Positions 10,561-19,736 of a stretch of 27,738 nt of DNA are shown in pieces. Position numbers and translations under genes: made by a program. Position 1 is the first letter of the stretch; each line of letters starts with the position of its first letter. The notes beneath the pieces were generated by a model. That model was not told the origin of the DNA and searched no databases. It saw nothing but the letters and a program-made list of their open reading frames with translations. Source of the DNA: Lindgomyces ingoldianus (taxonomy: Eukaryota > Ascomycota > Dothideomycetes > Pleosporales > Lindgomycetaceae); NCBI RefSeq assembly GCF_010093535.1, contig NW_022985193.1, forward strand, positions 640,320 through 668,057, written 5' to 3'.

Positions 10561-11699
10561 GGTAAGTTTAGTTGTTAGGCTTTAACTTAGTCCTTATTCT
10601 ACTATAATAAAAACACAGAGTTTATAAAGTGTTTTTTTATAGTCTATTTTATTATTTTCTTTAACAGCTTTAGCTGCGTCTTTATATTTTGTAATTTAGT
10701 CTAGCTACACTTTATATTTTTAATGCCCTTATATTATGTATTTTAATATAGTGCACTAGGCGTCTTCTATCTTATAGTAGTATAGCATCTAGTTATTTTG
10801 CTAGTGTGCTCTTTATTAGAAGTAGTAGAACGTACATGCTGCTTTGTTGTTGCATTCTGTCTAAGGTTTTTATTTATAGTCTATACTGTCCTTACAGTAG
10901 AGGCAATGTGGCATTTTGCAGGTAGATGTTATGCTAGTTAGTGTGTTAGTTTTAAGTGCACTCTCTTACATTCTGTGTAGCTACTAGCTAGCCCTGTGCT
11001 TAGTTAGCTAATGTTTAATGCAGTACTTATTACTGCACAGGTACTAGGTATAGAGGCATTCCCTAAGGTTGTTTTATACTAGTATTAGCTAGACCTATGT
11101 CTACCTTAAGTACTCCTTAGTTCTTATTACTTATAGCAGGTAGCTTTAGTAAGTACATTAGAACTTATTATATTACTTACTTCTATAGAGAATGTAATAT
11201 CCCTTGTCTTATTAAGTTTCTAGATCCTTACAGGTAATAGCTAATGCTAGAGAAGGTATGTTACTTTATTCTTAACATAGGTTAGGTGTTAATAGTAGTG
11301 TGCATTACTAGTTAAGGCCTTTACTGCTATTAAAAAATTTTTAGAACATCTTCTATTATTCTTTAGTATTTATAACTGCATATTATGTTTTAGTAATTTC
11401 TTTTAGTATACTATAAGTTTTAGCATTATTATTAATGTGTACCTTGTACATTAACTTTTTACAGCTTTGTGTGTTGTAAGTGTTGCTGCATTTCTAGCAG
11501 TTGCTATAAGTAAATTAGTATCTTAGCTTCTAAGCAGAGATTCCTGTTATTAGTTGTCTTAAGGGAAACTTTTCTTTCTTTTCTTTAACATTTGCAACAT
11601 ATGTTGTAGCTTAGGTATAGCCTTACTATTCTTTATAAGTAGCAGCTTATTTTAGTACCCTAAATACTTTATTATTATCTTGTACTTTAACTTTCTAGT

Positions 11700-12900
11700 A
11701 TTCTGTAAAACATCCTTTAGATTTATAGTTATCCCTACATTACTAGTAAAGATGTTTATCTAGTCTATCTAGAATTTCTTAACTTATTAGACCTTATTTT
11801 ATATGCATTGCTTTTATAGTTAATCTGCTATTTTTATTCTTTAGTTGTTTAAAGTCTAGACATTTCTAATAAAAATAGCCTACTTTTTTATAGTTAAAGT
11901 ATGCTTTTTTTAAGCTATTTTTTATTTCTTATTTAGAGGTGGCTTTACACTTCTAAAAGTATTACTCTTTTTCTTAGAGAAGCTACACGTGTGTTTAGCG
12001 TAACTAAGGTCTATAAGTTTGCTGTTAGCCTATAAAACTTCTTTCTTCTTCTAGAACTAGTTAGGTTTTCTAGTTGTCTAGCCTTTTTTTTTACTATATT
12101 ATTTAGCATGTCTTTTATTATAAGTAAGTGCTTTTTTAATATAATCTTTAAAGCTTTTAGGCTTCTTTATATAAGTAAATTTATTCTTAATAGTATCTAA
12201 GAGCCCTTTATAGAACATTTGTTCTATAGCTTTCTTGTCTGTCCATCTGCAGATGGCTAGTAGCTCCCTAAAGCAGGCTGCATATTATTAGACAGAGCTG
12301 TTGCCTTGTTAGAGAGTGTTTATCTTGTTAACTACTTATTTTTTTTTATTAACTAGCCTATAAATTATAGTTAGGGCTGCTTTAAATAAATTAAGGTTGT
12401 TAAAAACTTTTTATGTTTTTAGTAGTAAAAGTTTACTATTTACTTTATAATTTATCTAGTTATTAGTGTAAGGTTAGAACTAAATAGTAGGTAACTTTTT
12501 TAAGTGTAGGCTTATTTATAAAATTATTTCTTTGTCTGTTTTAAAAGCACCTTTATTATATTACATGTAAAGGTGGCATTTAGTAAAGAAAGGTTTTAAG
12601 TCTTTAGCAAAGCTATTAAATGCTTTAAAGAAGGCTAGGTGCAGAGTCTTTTTAGACTTAATACTAGTTCTTTTTTAAGTAATGTTTCTAAGGTTAGCTA
12701 CTTCTAGCTAGAGGGCTTAGATTTAGTAGATATTTAAAGGTCCTTATTATGCCTATAGCTAGAGGTGCTGTTTAAGCTGTTTAAGCTTATTTTAAAGATA
12801 GAGTATCTGCTAATTTTATGCTTCTTTAGTTACTGTAGGAGTCTGGCTAGTGCCAGCAGCTAAAGCGCCTGTCATGCTAATGTCTAAGGTAGTAGTAGCT
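11700..12900 (-). pseudogene. chromovirus gag relic with zinc knuckle
   Basis: On the minus strand downstream of the 5' LTR, a RIP-mutated frame reads EQMFYKGLLDTIKNKFTYI and KSFKDYIKKALTYNKRHAK, typical of the Gag middle region. Near 11905-11855 it reads AYFNYKKVGYFY-KCLD. This matches a CX2CX4HX4C zinc knuckle in which two Cys and the His have become Tyr by single C-to-T or G-to-A changes. Only the last Cys survives. About 1.1 kb between this and the protease motif is Ser/Thr-rich or Cys-rich and not clearly assigned; it may be a spacer or the N-terminus of pol. Confidence 0.75.
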
Positions 12901-12925
12901 ATACTTTGCAGGTAGTAGTAATTAC

Positions 12926-13989
12926 TGTTATAATTTTTACTTTAGTAAAATAGTATTTTTAAGAGTACAACAGCCTTAAATGTTGTAAGCAGGTTAGAGG
13001 ATAGAACTAAGCTAGATTAGGTGTACAGTCTATTAAGCAGGGTATAGAGTAGGCAGAATAAAAGGAAGGCAGGTTGTAGTTTAACTTAGTAGCTGTATAA
13101 GTAGCTAGTAAACCTAATCTATAAGGATAGAAATAGAGGTATATATAGTGTAAGATATATAAGGTAGTAATGTCCTCTTTATAAAGGTTTTAATGCCTTT
13201 TAGTTTATTAAATAGGTAAGGGTAGATAATAAACTAAATAGTAATTATAACCTTCTAACCAGGGTTGCCACTTTTATAGTAATTACTATTCTAAAATAGT
13301 AATTACTATTTTTTTAAAAAGTCTATAACAGCTTAATTACATTAGCTAATATTCTAAAAACCTAAACTTAGATACTAGGTATACTAAAGTATAGATCTAT
13401 AAGATTAGATTCTACTATATAAATTTGTATCCCTAGTAATAGAGAAAAACAGAGAAAAAAAGCAGAAATAGTAATAGTAATAGTAATTACTATTTTTCTC
13501 TCCTTTTTTTCTCTCTTTTTTATTTATTATAAATGTATTAAATATAATTTTTAGAATTTAAATTTATAGATTTATAGACTAGTTTACTTAGCATCTATAT
13601 ATTAATTTTTAGAATTATAGCTTATGTAATTAAGTAATAATAACGTTTTTAAAAACATAGTAATTACTATTTTAAAAATAGTAATTACTATAAAGTGGCA
13701 ACCCTGCTTCTAACTATAGTTATAATTAGGACTATATACATGGGGTTTGCATGCTTTGCATGCTTGCATGCAGGTTTCTGTTCAGCCTGCATAGCCTGCA
13801 AGCCTGCAAGCCTGCATGTCTCATTAGACAGTACATTCCGCAAGGCTTTTGTCTAAAAGCTAAAGCCATTCCTCATCCGTCCTGTCACGTGATTCGCTCA
13901 GCGCGGGGCTAAGCGTCTTCCATCCAACGTCGTTCGGGCTGTGCGGGACAGCCAGTTGGGTTACTACAGTCTGACTGTTGGCTGTAACA
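12926..13989 (-). repeat. 5' LTR of chromovirus, with MITE inside
   Basis: TGTTA...TAACA over 1064 bp. Removing the 447-bp MITE and one 8-bp duplication leaves 609 bp, equal to the partner LTR. Its inner end (12926-13080) is RIP-mutated, while its outer end (about 13800-13989) keeps CG-rich words such as CGCGGGG and GTCGTTCGGG. This is the mirror image of the partner LTR. Confidence 0.93.
13260..13706. mobile_element. hAT-type MITE with subterminal palindromes
   Basis: 447 bp bounded by CAGGGTTGCCACTTT and its inverse, flanked by perfect 8-bp duplications CTTCTAAC (13252-13259 and 13707-13714). The partner LTR has the single-copy empty site. An 8-bp duplication and a CAGGG terminus are typical of the hAT superfamily. 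Near-perfect terminal inverted repeats extend about 50 bp and include two copies per side of the 12-bp palindrome TAGTAATTACTA. There is a further copy near 13480. The interior is AT-rich and has no coding capacity, so it would depend on a transposase elsewhere. Confidence 0.93.
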
Positions 13990-14834
13990 TAATACTAAAA
14001 GTGTGCTTTTTTTTATTAGTAATTAAAAAGTAAAAGTTATATAAAAAGATATGCATACACAGCTTTTCTTTATAGTAGTTATAGTATGTCTTAAACTAAT
14101 ACAGTCCTAATTTAGTAGCTTTATATAAAAGTTGTACAACCTAGAGTATTATATTTAGTAGAAAGCTTTAGCGTATTTTTTTTAGTATCTTTGTGTATAG
14201 TGTGCGCATAAGCTTATTTATTAATTAAATATATACTTATGTAATATTACATAGTTTAAAATGCATTTTATATGTAGCTCTTAGACTTACTTTTATAGCT
14301 AAAAGTAATTTTTAGCTTATTTTCTAGATAGTTAATAATTAAGTAAGATTTTTTTTTTTTATCTAAGTAGCTAGTAAACACTAGGCAGGATTTCTTATAT
14401 AGTTAAGTTATTTTGCTTTTTACTTTTTATATAAAGTAAAAGTTAAAAATCTAACTTTTATACTTTATTAAGTTATACGCTATAACTTTAAAAGTGCTGT
14501 TAGTAATTAATATGTCTATTTTTATATAGTCTAATTCTTTAAATAGTTTTTTAAGTGTAGTAATTACACTATCTATATAAAGCTTAATAAATAAGACCTA
14601 ATTATTTTTTTTCTAGGTTAGAAATACCTAGTCTAGACTTTATATAGGTTTCTTTTACTTTTTACTTTTTCTAGTATTTATATTTTCTTTTTGCACTAGT
14701 GCAGTGTGCAGCATTACTGTTCTAAAAGGCTTAGTTTATAGTAAGCTTTAGTTCTACTTTTATAGCATTTTTATAAAGTTATTTTTTTTTCTCTTTTATA
14801 AAAGATTTTTTTATATAAAAGTTAGTTTATCTAA
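13990..14834 (+). repeat. repeat X, copy 1, right part
   Basis: Continuation of X after the chromovirus. It aligns with about 24508-25548 of copy 2 minus the solo LTR present there. It ends abruptly at about 14834, next to a truncated pseudogene in normal-composition DNA. The plus frame is long and Gln-stop interrupted (for example RISLFIN-IYTYVILHSLKC), which suggests coding DNA mutated by RIP. The protein family was not recognised. Confidence 0.8.
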
Positions 14835-15339
14835 GGATTGCTGCTTCTTGAGACGGATCTTGTTCCGGGAGTCCAACCCGAAAGGGCTGGGGATGAGTTC
14901 CGGATGCCGAACCTCCATTCCCTCAATGGAGAGAAGATTGGCAAGAAGTGCGACCAATGCGCCGACTTAGCTCAGAAGAATTTCAATCAATTCGTCGAAG
15001 AAAAGCTTCTACCTGAGCTGAGAAGTCTCAAATCATCCACGACGGGACTCAATGGATTGGTGATCCCCTCCACGTGGATCTTGGGCTCCGTCGACCGACC
15101 AAGTTGGGAGCCCAAAAACGTCCCACAAGGAAGAATAAGTTATGACCCATGGCGATCTCGAACCCCACAACGTCATGATGGATGTGGAAACATTGGAGGT
15201 GATCTCTATCATCGACTGGGAGTACAGCGGTTCCTTTCCCCCGGAATTTCAGAAATGGGGTGCTACACGGGGGGAACATTTCGCACATTTTAAGGATGAG
15301 GATCTTGCTCGCGAACTAGCCGTCACTATTGATCTATAG
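14835..15339 (+). pseudogene. 5'-truncated aminoglycoside-phosphotransferase-like pseudogene
   Basis: Encodes the C-terminal part of a fungal APH/choline-kinase-type phosphotransferase (kinase-like fold, phosphate transfer from ATP to a small molecule; substrate unknown). The family signatures are TGLNGLVIPSTWIL, then HGDLEPHNVMM (catalytic HxDxxxxN) and ISIIDWEYSGSFPPEF (metal-binding Asp, DWE). The 5' end is cut off at the junction with repeat X, so the N-lobe and start are missing. Two further lesions are visible. An extra A in the A5 run at 15114-15118 shifts the frame between WEPK and the HGDL block, and a TAA at 15136-15138 stands where relatives usually have Tyr before VMTHGDL. The frame ends at a TAG at 15337-15339. 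These lesions are not RIP-type. An intron is an unlikely explanation because the two frames join at the A run. Confidence 0.85.
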
Positions 15340-15483
15340 GGATCTGGTTACTATTAATCGCTCTTGGATCTGTTTATGACTACCGGCGCTTGCTCACGCC
15401 AATATTTCCATAACCTAATGTGGGCGCCTGCCATGGTGGAGGCATACACGAACGGTATGTCATGTTCCCTCTCAAGGTATACT
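15340..15483. other. intergenic, nothing recognised
   Basis: Normal-composition DNA between the phosphotransferase relic and the minus-strand ORF. No motif was identified. Confidence 0.5.
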
Positions 15484-15840
15484 TTACAGTAGTCGCTGGC
15501 CTGTTTTTCTAGTGCTTTCAAACTGAACGCTTGATTTGTTCTGGTCCGCTGGATTCATTGATGTCAAAGATACAAATTCTCGCAGTTCCACTTTCCAGAT
15601 ATCTGATGGCATGGCCGCACCGAGCGTGGATCCAGGTGCAGGCGGGTACTGAATATTCACTATAAAGTTCTCGGCGACGGTGAATTCGGTATAGAACATA
15701 ACTTCCGCAAGAGCGGTTGTTTCATACTCTTTAGGATCAGTAATTCCAGTAAAGACGTTCGCAATATGAGCTTTGCGATACAAAACCTCCATTATCGGAC
15801 TCTTGATAAGCCCGCGGGGTCGAAAAGCTAGAGAAGACAT
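15484..15840 (-). CDS. hypothetical protein, 118 aa (possibly a fragment)
   Basis: An uninterrupted minus-strand frame of 118 codons starting at ATG 15840 (MSSLAFRPRGLIKSPIMEV) and ending at 15484. An upstream in-frame ATG at 15918 would add 26 residues rich in hydrophobics, but the downstream start looks more natural. The composition is that of a real soluble protein (KAHIANVFTGITDPKEYETT, IVNIQYPPAPGS), with no signal peptide or membrane segment after the second start. I do not recognise the family. It may be an exon or the remains of a larger gene, since both neighbours are pseudogenes. No introns were resolved. Confidence 0.4.
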   Translation of the reverse strand: MSSLAFRPRGLIKSPIMEVLYRKAHIANVFTGITDPKEYETTALAEVMFYTEFTVAENFIVNIQYPPAPGSTLGAAMPSDIWKVELREFVSLTSMNPADQNKSSVQFESTRKTGQRLL

Positions 15841-16500
15841 GGTGAATACGTAGATCAATAAAGGCCGATTGACCAGTGCGCAAAAAGGTTGACACAAGTC
15901 TAAAATGCCTAACGGCAATGCAATAATTTCGGTGGACTTGGATGATGACGGTCATTCGGGACAACCCTCAAGCTTTATCTTTGTTTTGGAACTTCGGAGG
16001 TGTGCATATGATTTTTGTGACTTCGCATGTGTCGGTGGAATGAAGTGGCCAGTGGAGTTGGTGTTAATGCAATCCAAAGTCGGTCAGCTCCCAGCCATGC
16101 CTTCCCACTGCATCTGACAACGTACGGCCATTCAATAGTAGCAGTACTTTGCAGCTACAGGCTGGAGCTGCAACTGCGCGTAGCTTAGTTCGACGCTATC
16201 AAGCACGTTGAAGGCTGCGCCGACATTGAAGGAGATCTGGGGTGTACTGCTGTGCAGCTGCTCCTTTCAGGGATCATCTACTGGTAACCACTAGGTCAGT
16301 GATTCGGGCCGCAAGCACATACTCATGAGTTGTACATGCTACAAATGAGCCATGAACCGTGAGCCAGTATGTTCCATTCCGCAGGCCTAAAATGCAAAAT
16401 CTGTTGGCGATTGCCAAGACAACCATACACTTCATCTAGAAGGCAGCGTCAATGAATCACGTCACTTAGAGAGGGCTGCAGCAAGGGTTTCGATGGTGAC
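15841..16500. other. intergenic, weak coding relics only
   Basis: Normal-composition DNA with no intact gene. A plus frame at 16189-16281 reads FDAIKHVEGCADIEGD followed by a Leu-rich segment and stops. Another frame at about 16442-16490 reads NESRHLERAAARVSMV. Both look like decayed coding DNA and may belong with the relic at 16501-16911. A 70-codon frame at 15905-16117 has no recognisable features. Confidence 0.4.
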
Positions 16501-16911
16501 AAAGTCTCGCAGTTGTCCAGGCATCGAACGGCTGCTGTGCGGGAGGCAATGAAGGATGATGCGTCACATTGGCCGTAGGAAAATGAGTGAAGGGAGTATT
16601 ATCGTGGGTTTAATGAATTGAATTACTTTAAACATGTGGATTGCCCCGATGGAAGTACCTCGATCGAGAGGCCTCTTGGACTCTCTTGTCCTCTGGATCG
16701 GTCGCGGTTTTGGATTCGAGCAGACTGGAGAACAGGTGGGGAAAGATAAGGAACCGTTGCGCAAATCGGGGCTTTTGGATGCTGAATCGTGCCACGCCTA
16801 AAAAGACTGGGGCCGCAAGAACGGCTAAACAATTGGGACACTGTCCTGGACGAGGAGGAGCTCCCCGAGATCCTCGCCCGATACCAGAGATACGTTATGT
16901 GCGTCCGCTAG
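16501..16911 (+). pseudogene. unidentified decayed gene, 3' part
   Basis: One plus frame reads as protein for 136 codons across four in-frame stops (TAG 16576, TGA 16588, TAA 16747, TGA 16783) to a final TAG at 16909-16911. The readable segments have natural composition: HRTAAVREAMKDDASHWP, REYYRGFNELNYFKHVDCPD, RPLGLSCPLDRSRFWIRADW, RLGPQERLNNWDTVLDEEEL and PEILARYQRYVMCVR. The TGA and TAA stops could be single C-to-T changes from Arg/Gln codons, so mild RIP or ordinary decay is possible. I do not recognise the family. A longer frame over 16641-16928 is a shadow of this one. Confidence 0.55.
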
Positions 16912-17113
16912 ACAAGACTGTGTGTTAGCTGATGAAATTTAGTATAAAACTAAAGATACAATTCCTAGACACTGCTTTAGCAACTGCTATTTTAGCTTTG
17001 CTATTACTTAATTAGGCAATCTAAACCGCCTTACTTTAACTACAAGATTAAGCCTAAAATATACGTATTAGGTAACTATTGCAGGCTGGTCCACTTAGCT
17101 TGTAATTGTTGAA
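16912..17113. other. short RIP-mutated fragment upstream of TSR3
   Basis: From about 16930 to 17085 composition switches to the TA-rich RIP type (for example TTTAGCTTTGCTATTACTTAATTAGG), then returns to normal. It is a transposon scrap of about 150 bp lying 130-280 bp upstream of the TSR3 start codon, and so within its likely promoter. No TATA box can be assigned with confidence. Confidence 0.5.
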
Positions 17114-17161
17114 ATGTCTTGGCATTCTCGCTTCGCCAGATTCCCCACCCAAATTACCTGA
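17114..17161 (+). promoter_or_regulatory. possible upstream ORF in TSR3 leader
   Basis: ATG 17114 opens a 15-codon frame (MSWHSRFARFPTQIT) closed by TGA 17159-17161, 50 bp before the TSR3 start and in a different frame. If the transcript begins upstream of 17114, it could reduce translation of TSR3. The transcription start is not known, so this is only a possibility. Confidence 0.25.
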
Positions 17162-17211
17162 TTCCCAGTCTTTCCAACAGCACCACCATCAACGCAGAAA
17201 ATCTCCACACA

Positions 17212-18455
17212 ATGGTGCGCCACAAAAAGGACAACTTCAGCTCTAAACCCGGGGGGAAATACTCCAAACCACCCCGAGCTCGCGGCCCTCTACGACCCCA
17301 AGACGGTGAAGCGGACGGTAACGGGATAAAATCGAAACCGAGCTTCAAGGCTGCATGCTGGGATCTCGGACACTGCGACGCGAAACGGTGTTCGGGGAAG
17401 AAACTGGTGCGGTTAGGGTTAATGAGGGAGTTGCATATTGGGCAGAGGTTCGCGGGCGTCGTCGTTTCGCCTAAAGCGAAGAAGATCCTTAGCAAGGAGG
17501 ACAAGGAGTTGGTGGAGCAGTATGGGGCGGCGGTGGTGGAGGCCAGCTGGAACAGGATTGATGAGGTGCCGTTTGGGAGGATTGGGGGCAAGTGTGAGAG
17601 ATTGCGTATGTTCCAACGTCTTCCCGAAGTGAGTTTTTGTATGCCTACAGCGCGGAAATAGTGCCCTATCTTGTCGCTGCGAATCCCACAAACTACGGTC
17701 GACCCTGGCGTCTTAACTGCGTCGAGGCGTTGGCAGCTTGCTACTCCATCTGTGGACATTCAGAATGGGCAACGGAAATCCTCGCCTCCTTTTCCTACGG
17801 GGAAGCTTTCCTGGATATTAATGCGGCGTTGTTGAAGCGATATGCCGCCTGTGAAACAGAAGAGGAGATCAAGAAGGCGGAGGAAGTGTGGCTAGAAAAG
17901 ATCAAGAGAGAGTATAGTGAGAGTAGGGCAAAGAGGGAGGACGGAGTGGAGGATGTTTGGGCTGGTGGAAATATGAATAGACGGATTATTGATAACTCCG
18001 ACGAGGGGAATGACGAAGGCGAGGATAGAGAGAAGAAGAATAAGGGGACTGATGGTGAGGCGGAGGAGGAGGAGGGTGATTATGCTGATGACAAAGATGA
18101 GATACCGCAACGAGATCCATACGCTCTGCCAGAATCCTCAGATGACGAAGAAGAAATGGCAGAATTGCGCCGCCGAGTGCTAGCCTCAAAACCCTTCTCC
18201 AATCCCAAATCTCCCGAAGACCACAAGAAGCAGCCCGAGAGCATTGTGAGACCTGCGCCAGTAAAAGCCTACGACGATGATGGACCAGAGTTCGAGGATG
18301 AGGGACTGGATGACGAGTTTGACAAACTTATGAAGGCTACACCAACGTTGGATAAAATAGGGATTACCGCCAAGCAGAGGCAGAAGGCTCATGGTGGAAA
18401 GTTGACTGCGACTTTTACGAGTGCGAGTGTAGTGGCGCCTAGCCGAAGGAGTTAG
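17212..18455 (+). CDS. TSR3: 18S rRNA aminocarboxypropyltransferase Tsr3 (2 exons)
   Basis: Tsr3 transfers the aminocarboxypropyl group of S-adenosylmethionine to the N1-methyl-pseudouridine of the 18S rRNA decoding region, a late cytoplasmic step of 40S maturation. Exons 17212-17605 and 17662-18455 give 395 aa. The start is the first in-frame ATG (MVRHKKDNFS); the longer frame upstream lacks an ATG. Residues 48-65 (ACWDLGHCDAKRCSGKKL) are the N-terminal RLI-like domain. The catalytic DUF367 domain follows at about 80-216, with GVVVSPKAKK, VVEASWNRID, GKCERLLPYLVAANPTNYG spanning the splice junction, RPWRLNCVEALAA and FSYGEAFLDIN. From about 220 a low-complexity acidic tail (Glu/Asp runs, DPYALPESSDDEEE) extends the protein beyond the roughly 313 aa of yeast and human Tsr3, as is common in filamentous fungi. 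There are no RIP-type lesions. It is the only clearly intact gene here. Confidence 0.95.
17606..17661 (+). other. TSR3 intron, 56 bp
   Basis: Donor GTATGT at 17606 and acceptor TAG ending at 17661. Splicing joins ...GAGAGATTGC to TGCCCTATCTTG and restores the conserved ERLLPYLVAANP. Reading through instead gives MFQRLPEVSFCM and a stop at 17659-17661, unlike any Tsr3. A second donor-like GTGAGT at 17629 would not restore the motif. Length is typical for Pezizomycotina introns. No perfect CTRAC branch site is visible. Confidence 0.93.
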
Positions 18456-19400
18456 TCTTTCGAGATACGCAAGGTTATTCACCTATCGTGTACTCTAGGT
18501 ATGAACAATCGAGTGACATATATTCCATCGAGGGCTGCACGTGTTACACAGTGGGAGATTGACCAAAAGCTCAAAGCGGCTTGTGGGGTCTCGGGATTAA
18601 TGAAAGGCGATCATCCTGCATACATGTTGCCACCACTGCACATCATGTCCGTTGCCTGACACCCTCCTCTGTAAGGGGACGCTACCGGCTTACCATTAAT
18701 GCTTGAAAGCAGAAAGCGGATCGCAGTGCCGCATTCAAATGTTGAAGTTAAGCCTGGATTTCGTGTCCTTTGAGAGTTAACAAATTTGACACCACATTTG
18801 TTCCTCCTTTCTAAGACAGACTAGAACAACAATGAGAAACCATCAGCTAAACACTTTCGAAATGGCTTCACCCGGTGCTATATTCTTTCCCAACCCTTCT
18901 AGGCCGCACATGACCACGTCCTTTAGTTCTCAATCGTTATACTGTAGTGTGCTTAGTGTAGTCTGTTGATTCATGCTCCTATATTCCATCAACGTTCATT
19001 TGCTGGCTTTCCCATCAAGTCAGCTGTGCGCTATTCTCAACCGCTTCCAGGGCCCTTCTAGAGAGCACAATTATTCTCTGCAGTATCTAGCTGCCAGTCT
19101 CTCTCGCCGGCTGGTTCTCCTCATCTCGCGTGCTAGCTGTGTTTTCAGTGCTGGTTCTCTTCTCCCTTTTCTAGACTAGGATGGGCTAGGGCTTGGCCTG
19201 TTCCGGAACTTCTGGCGTTCTGTCTAACTGGGTATTCTCGCTGCTTTTCTCTGGAACAAGGTGGTACTACAGTCAGCTACTGTATGCGGCCTCTACCTTA
19301 GCCGGCTCCTCCGTCCTAGTTACGTATCAGCGGCTCCACGCCTCGTGGTCTCCCCGGCAGGTCGCACATTTCTTTCTAACATCAATAGTGTAGAGGGTTT
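18456..19400. other. intergenic downstream of TSR3, no gene recognised
   Basis: About 945 bp of normal-composition DNA. The first part should hold the TSR3 3' UTR, but no clear AATAAA is seen. From about 18960 the plus strand is pyrimidine-rich, with CTGG, TCTC and GCTGG words. Open frames at 18973-19179 and 19261-19491 share a phase but are broken by stops and lack recognisable motifs, so they are not called as genes. The island ends at about 19400. Confidence 0.5.
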
Positions 19401-19576
19401 TAGTAGAGTGCGTAGTTGCACTTTAAAGCATTTAAGTACTTTTTATATATTAAAAGAGACTAGCTCTAAGGCTTTAAAGGATTTTTCATAGTTATTATAT
19501 ATAAATATACTAACAGACACTAGCGTGCTAAGGCTTGTAGAGATTAAAAGTACTTTTATTTTATAATTGTAAGGTA
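19401..19576. other. AT-rich RIP-mutated DNA, no gene
   Basis: Composition changes to TA-rich within tens of bases of 19400, marking the right edge of the gene island. No element ends were found before the Fot1-like fragment. Confidence 0.6.
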
Positions 19577-19736
19577 ACGTAGACTACAGGCGAGTTGCTT
19601 ACACACCTAAGTTGCTTACTTTTGCTAAGACTACACTAAACTACTTTTCTTACACTAATACATTCCTAATAACACTACTTAAACATGCTAAAAGAATGTT
19701 AGATACAGCTTACACTCTAAGCTTTTAAATAAAATG
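19577..19736 (+). mobile_element. 5' end fragment of Fot1-like element
   Basis: Starts ACGTAGACTACAGGCGAG after TA and aligns with the first 160 bp of the element at 1590. It includes the words AGATACAGCTTAC and TCTAAGCTTTTAAATAA and differs mainly by C-to-T and G-to-A. Homology stops at about 19736, so it is a truncated, RIP-mutated copy of the same family. Confidence 0.85.

Larger units (their letters stand above)
5945..13989 (-). mobile_element. complete, RIP-inactivated Ty3/gypsy chromovirus
   Basis: An 8045-bp LTR retrotransposon inserted in repeat X, with 609-bp LTRs (TGTTA...TAACA) and the 5-bp target duplication TAATA. It is transcribed on the minus strand. Reading that strand the order is 5' LTR (13989-12926), gag with zinc knuckle (near 11870), aspartic protease (near 10520), reverse transcriptase (YLDN at about 9430), RNase H (about 8960-8640), integrase (about 8250-7430), chromodomain (about 7387-7245), 3' LTR (6553-5945). 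This order and the chromodomain define a Ty3/gypsy chromovirus. All frames carry TAA/TAG at Gln/Trp positions and Gly-to-Arg or Asp-to-Asn type changes, so it cannot encode working proteins. A hAT MITE (13260-13706) lies in its 5' LTR. Without that insertion the element is about 7.6 kb. Confidence 0.93.

Noticed and set aside
16641..16928. 95-codon plus ORF
   Set aside because: Its Arg/Cys-rich composition looks like a wrong frame. The neighbouring frame (16501-16911) reads as natural protein despite stops.
17154..17759. 201-codon minus ORF opposite TSR3
   Set aside because: It is antisense to both TSR3 exons and the intron. The plus strand has unmistakable Tsr3 motifs and a coherent splice, so this is a shadow frame.
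17637..18455. Second TSR3 exon as a separate gene starting at 17637
   Set aside because: It has no ATG at that position, and its first residues are intron. Splicing 17606-17661 joins it to exon 1 and restores ERLLPYLVAANP.
18973..19491. Plus frames in the pyrimidine-rich region after TSR3
   Set aside because: Interrupted by stops with no recognisable domain. The last one runs into RIP-mutated DNA. Coding status cannot be supported.
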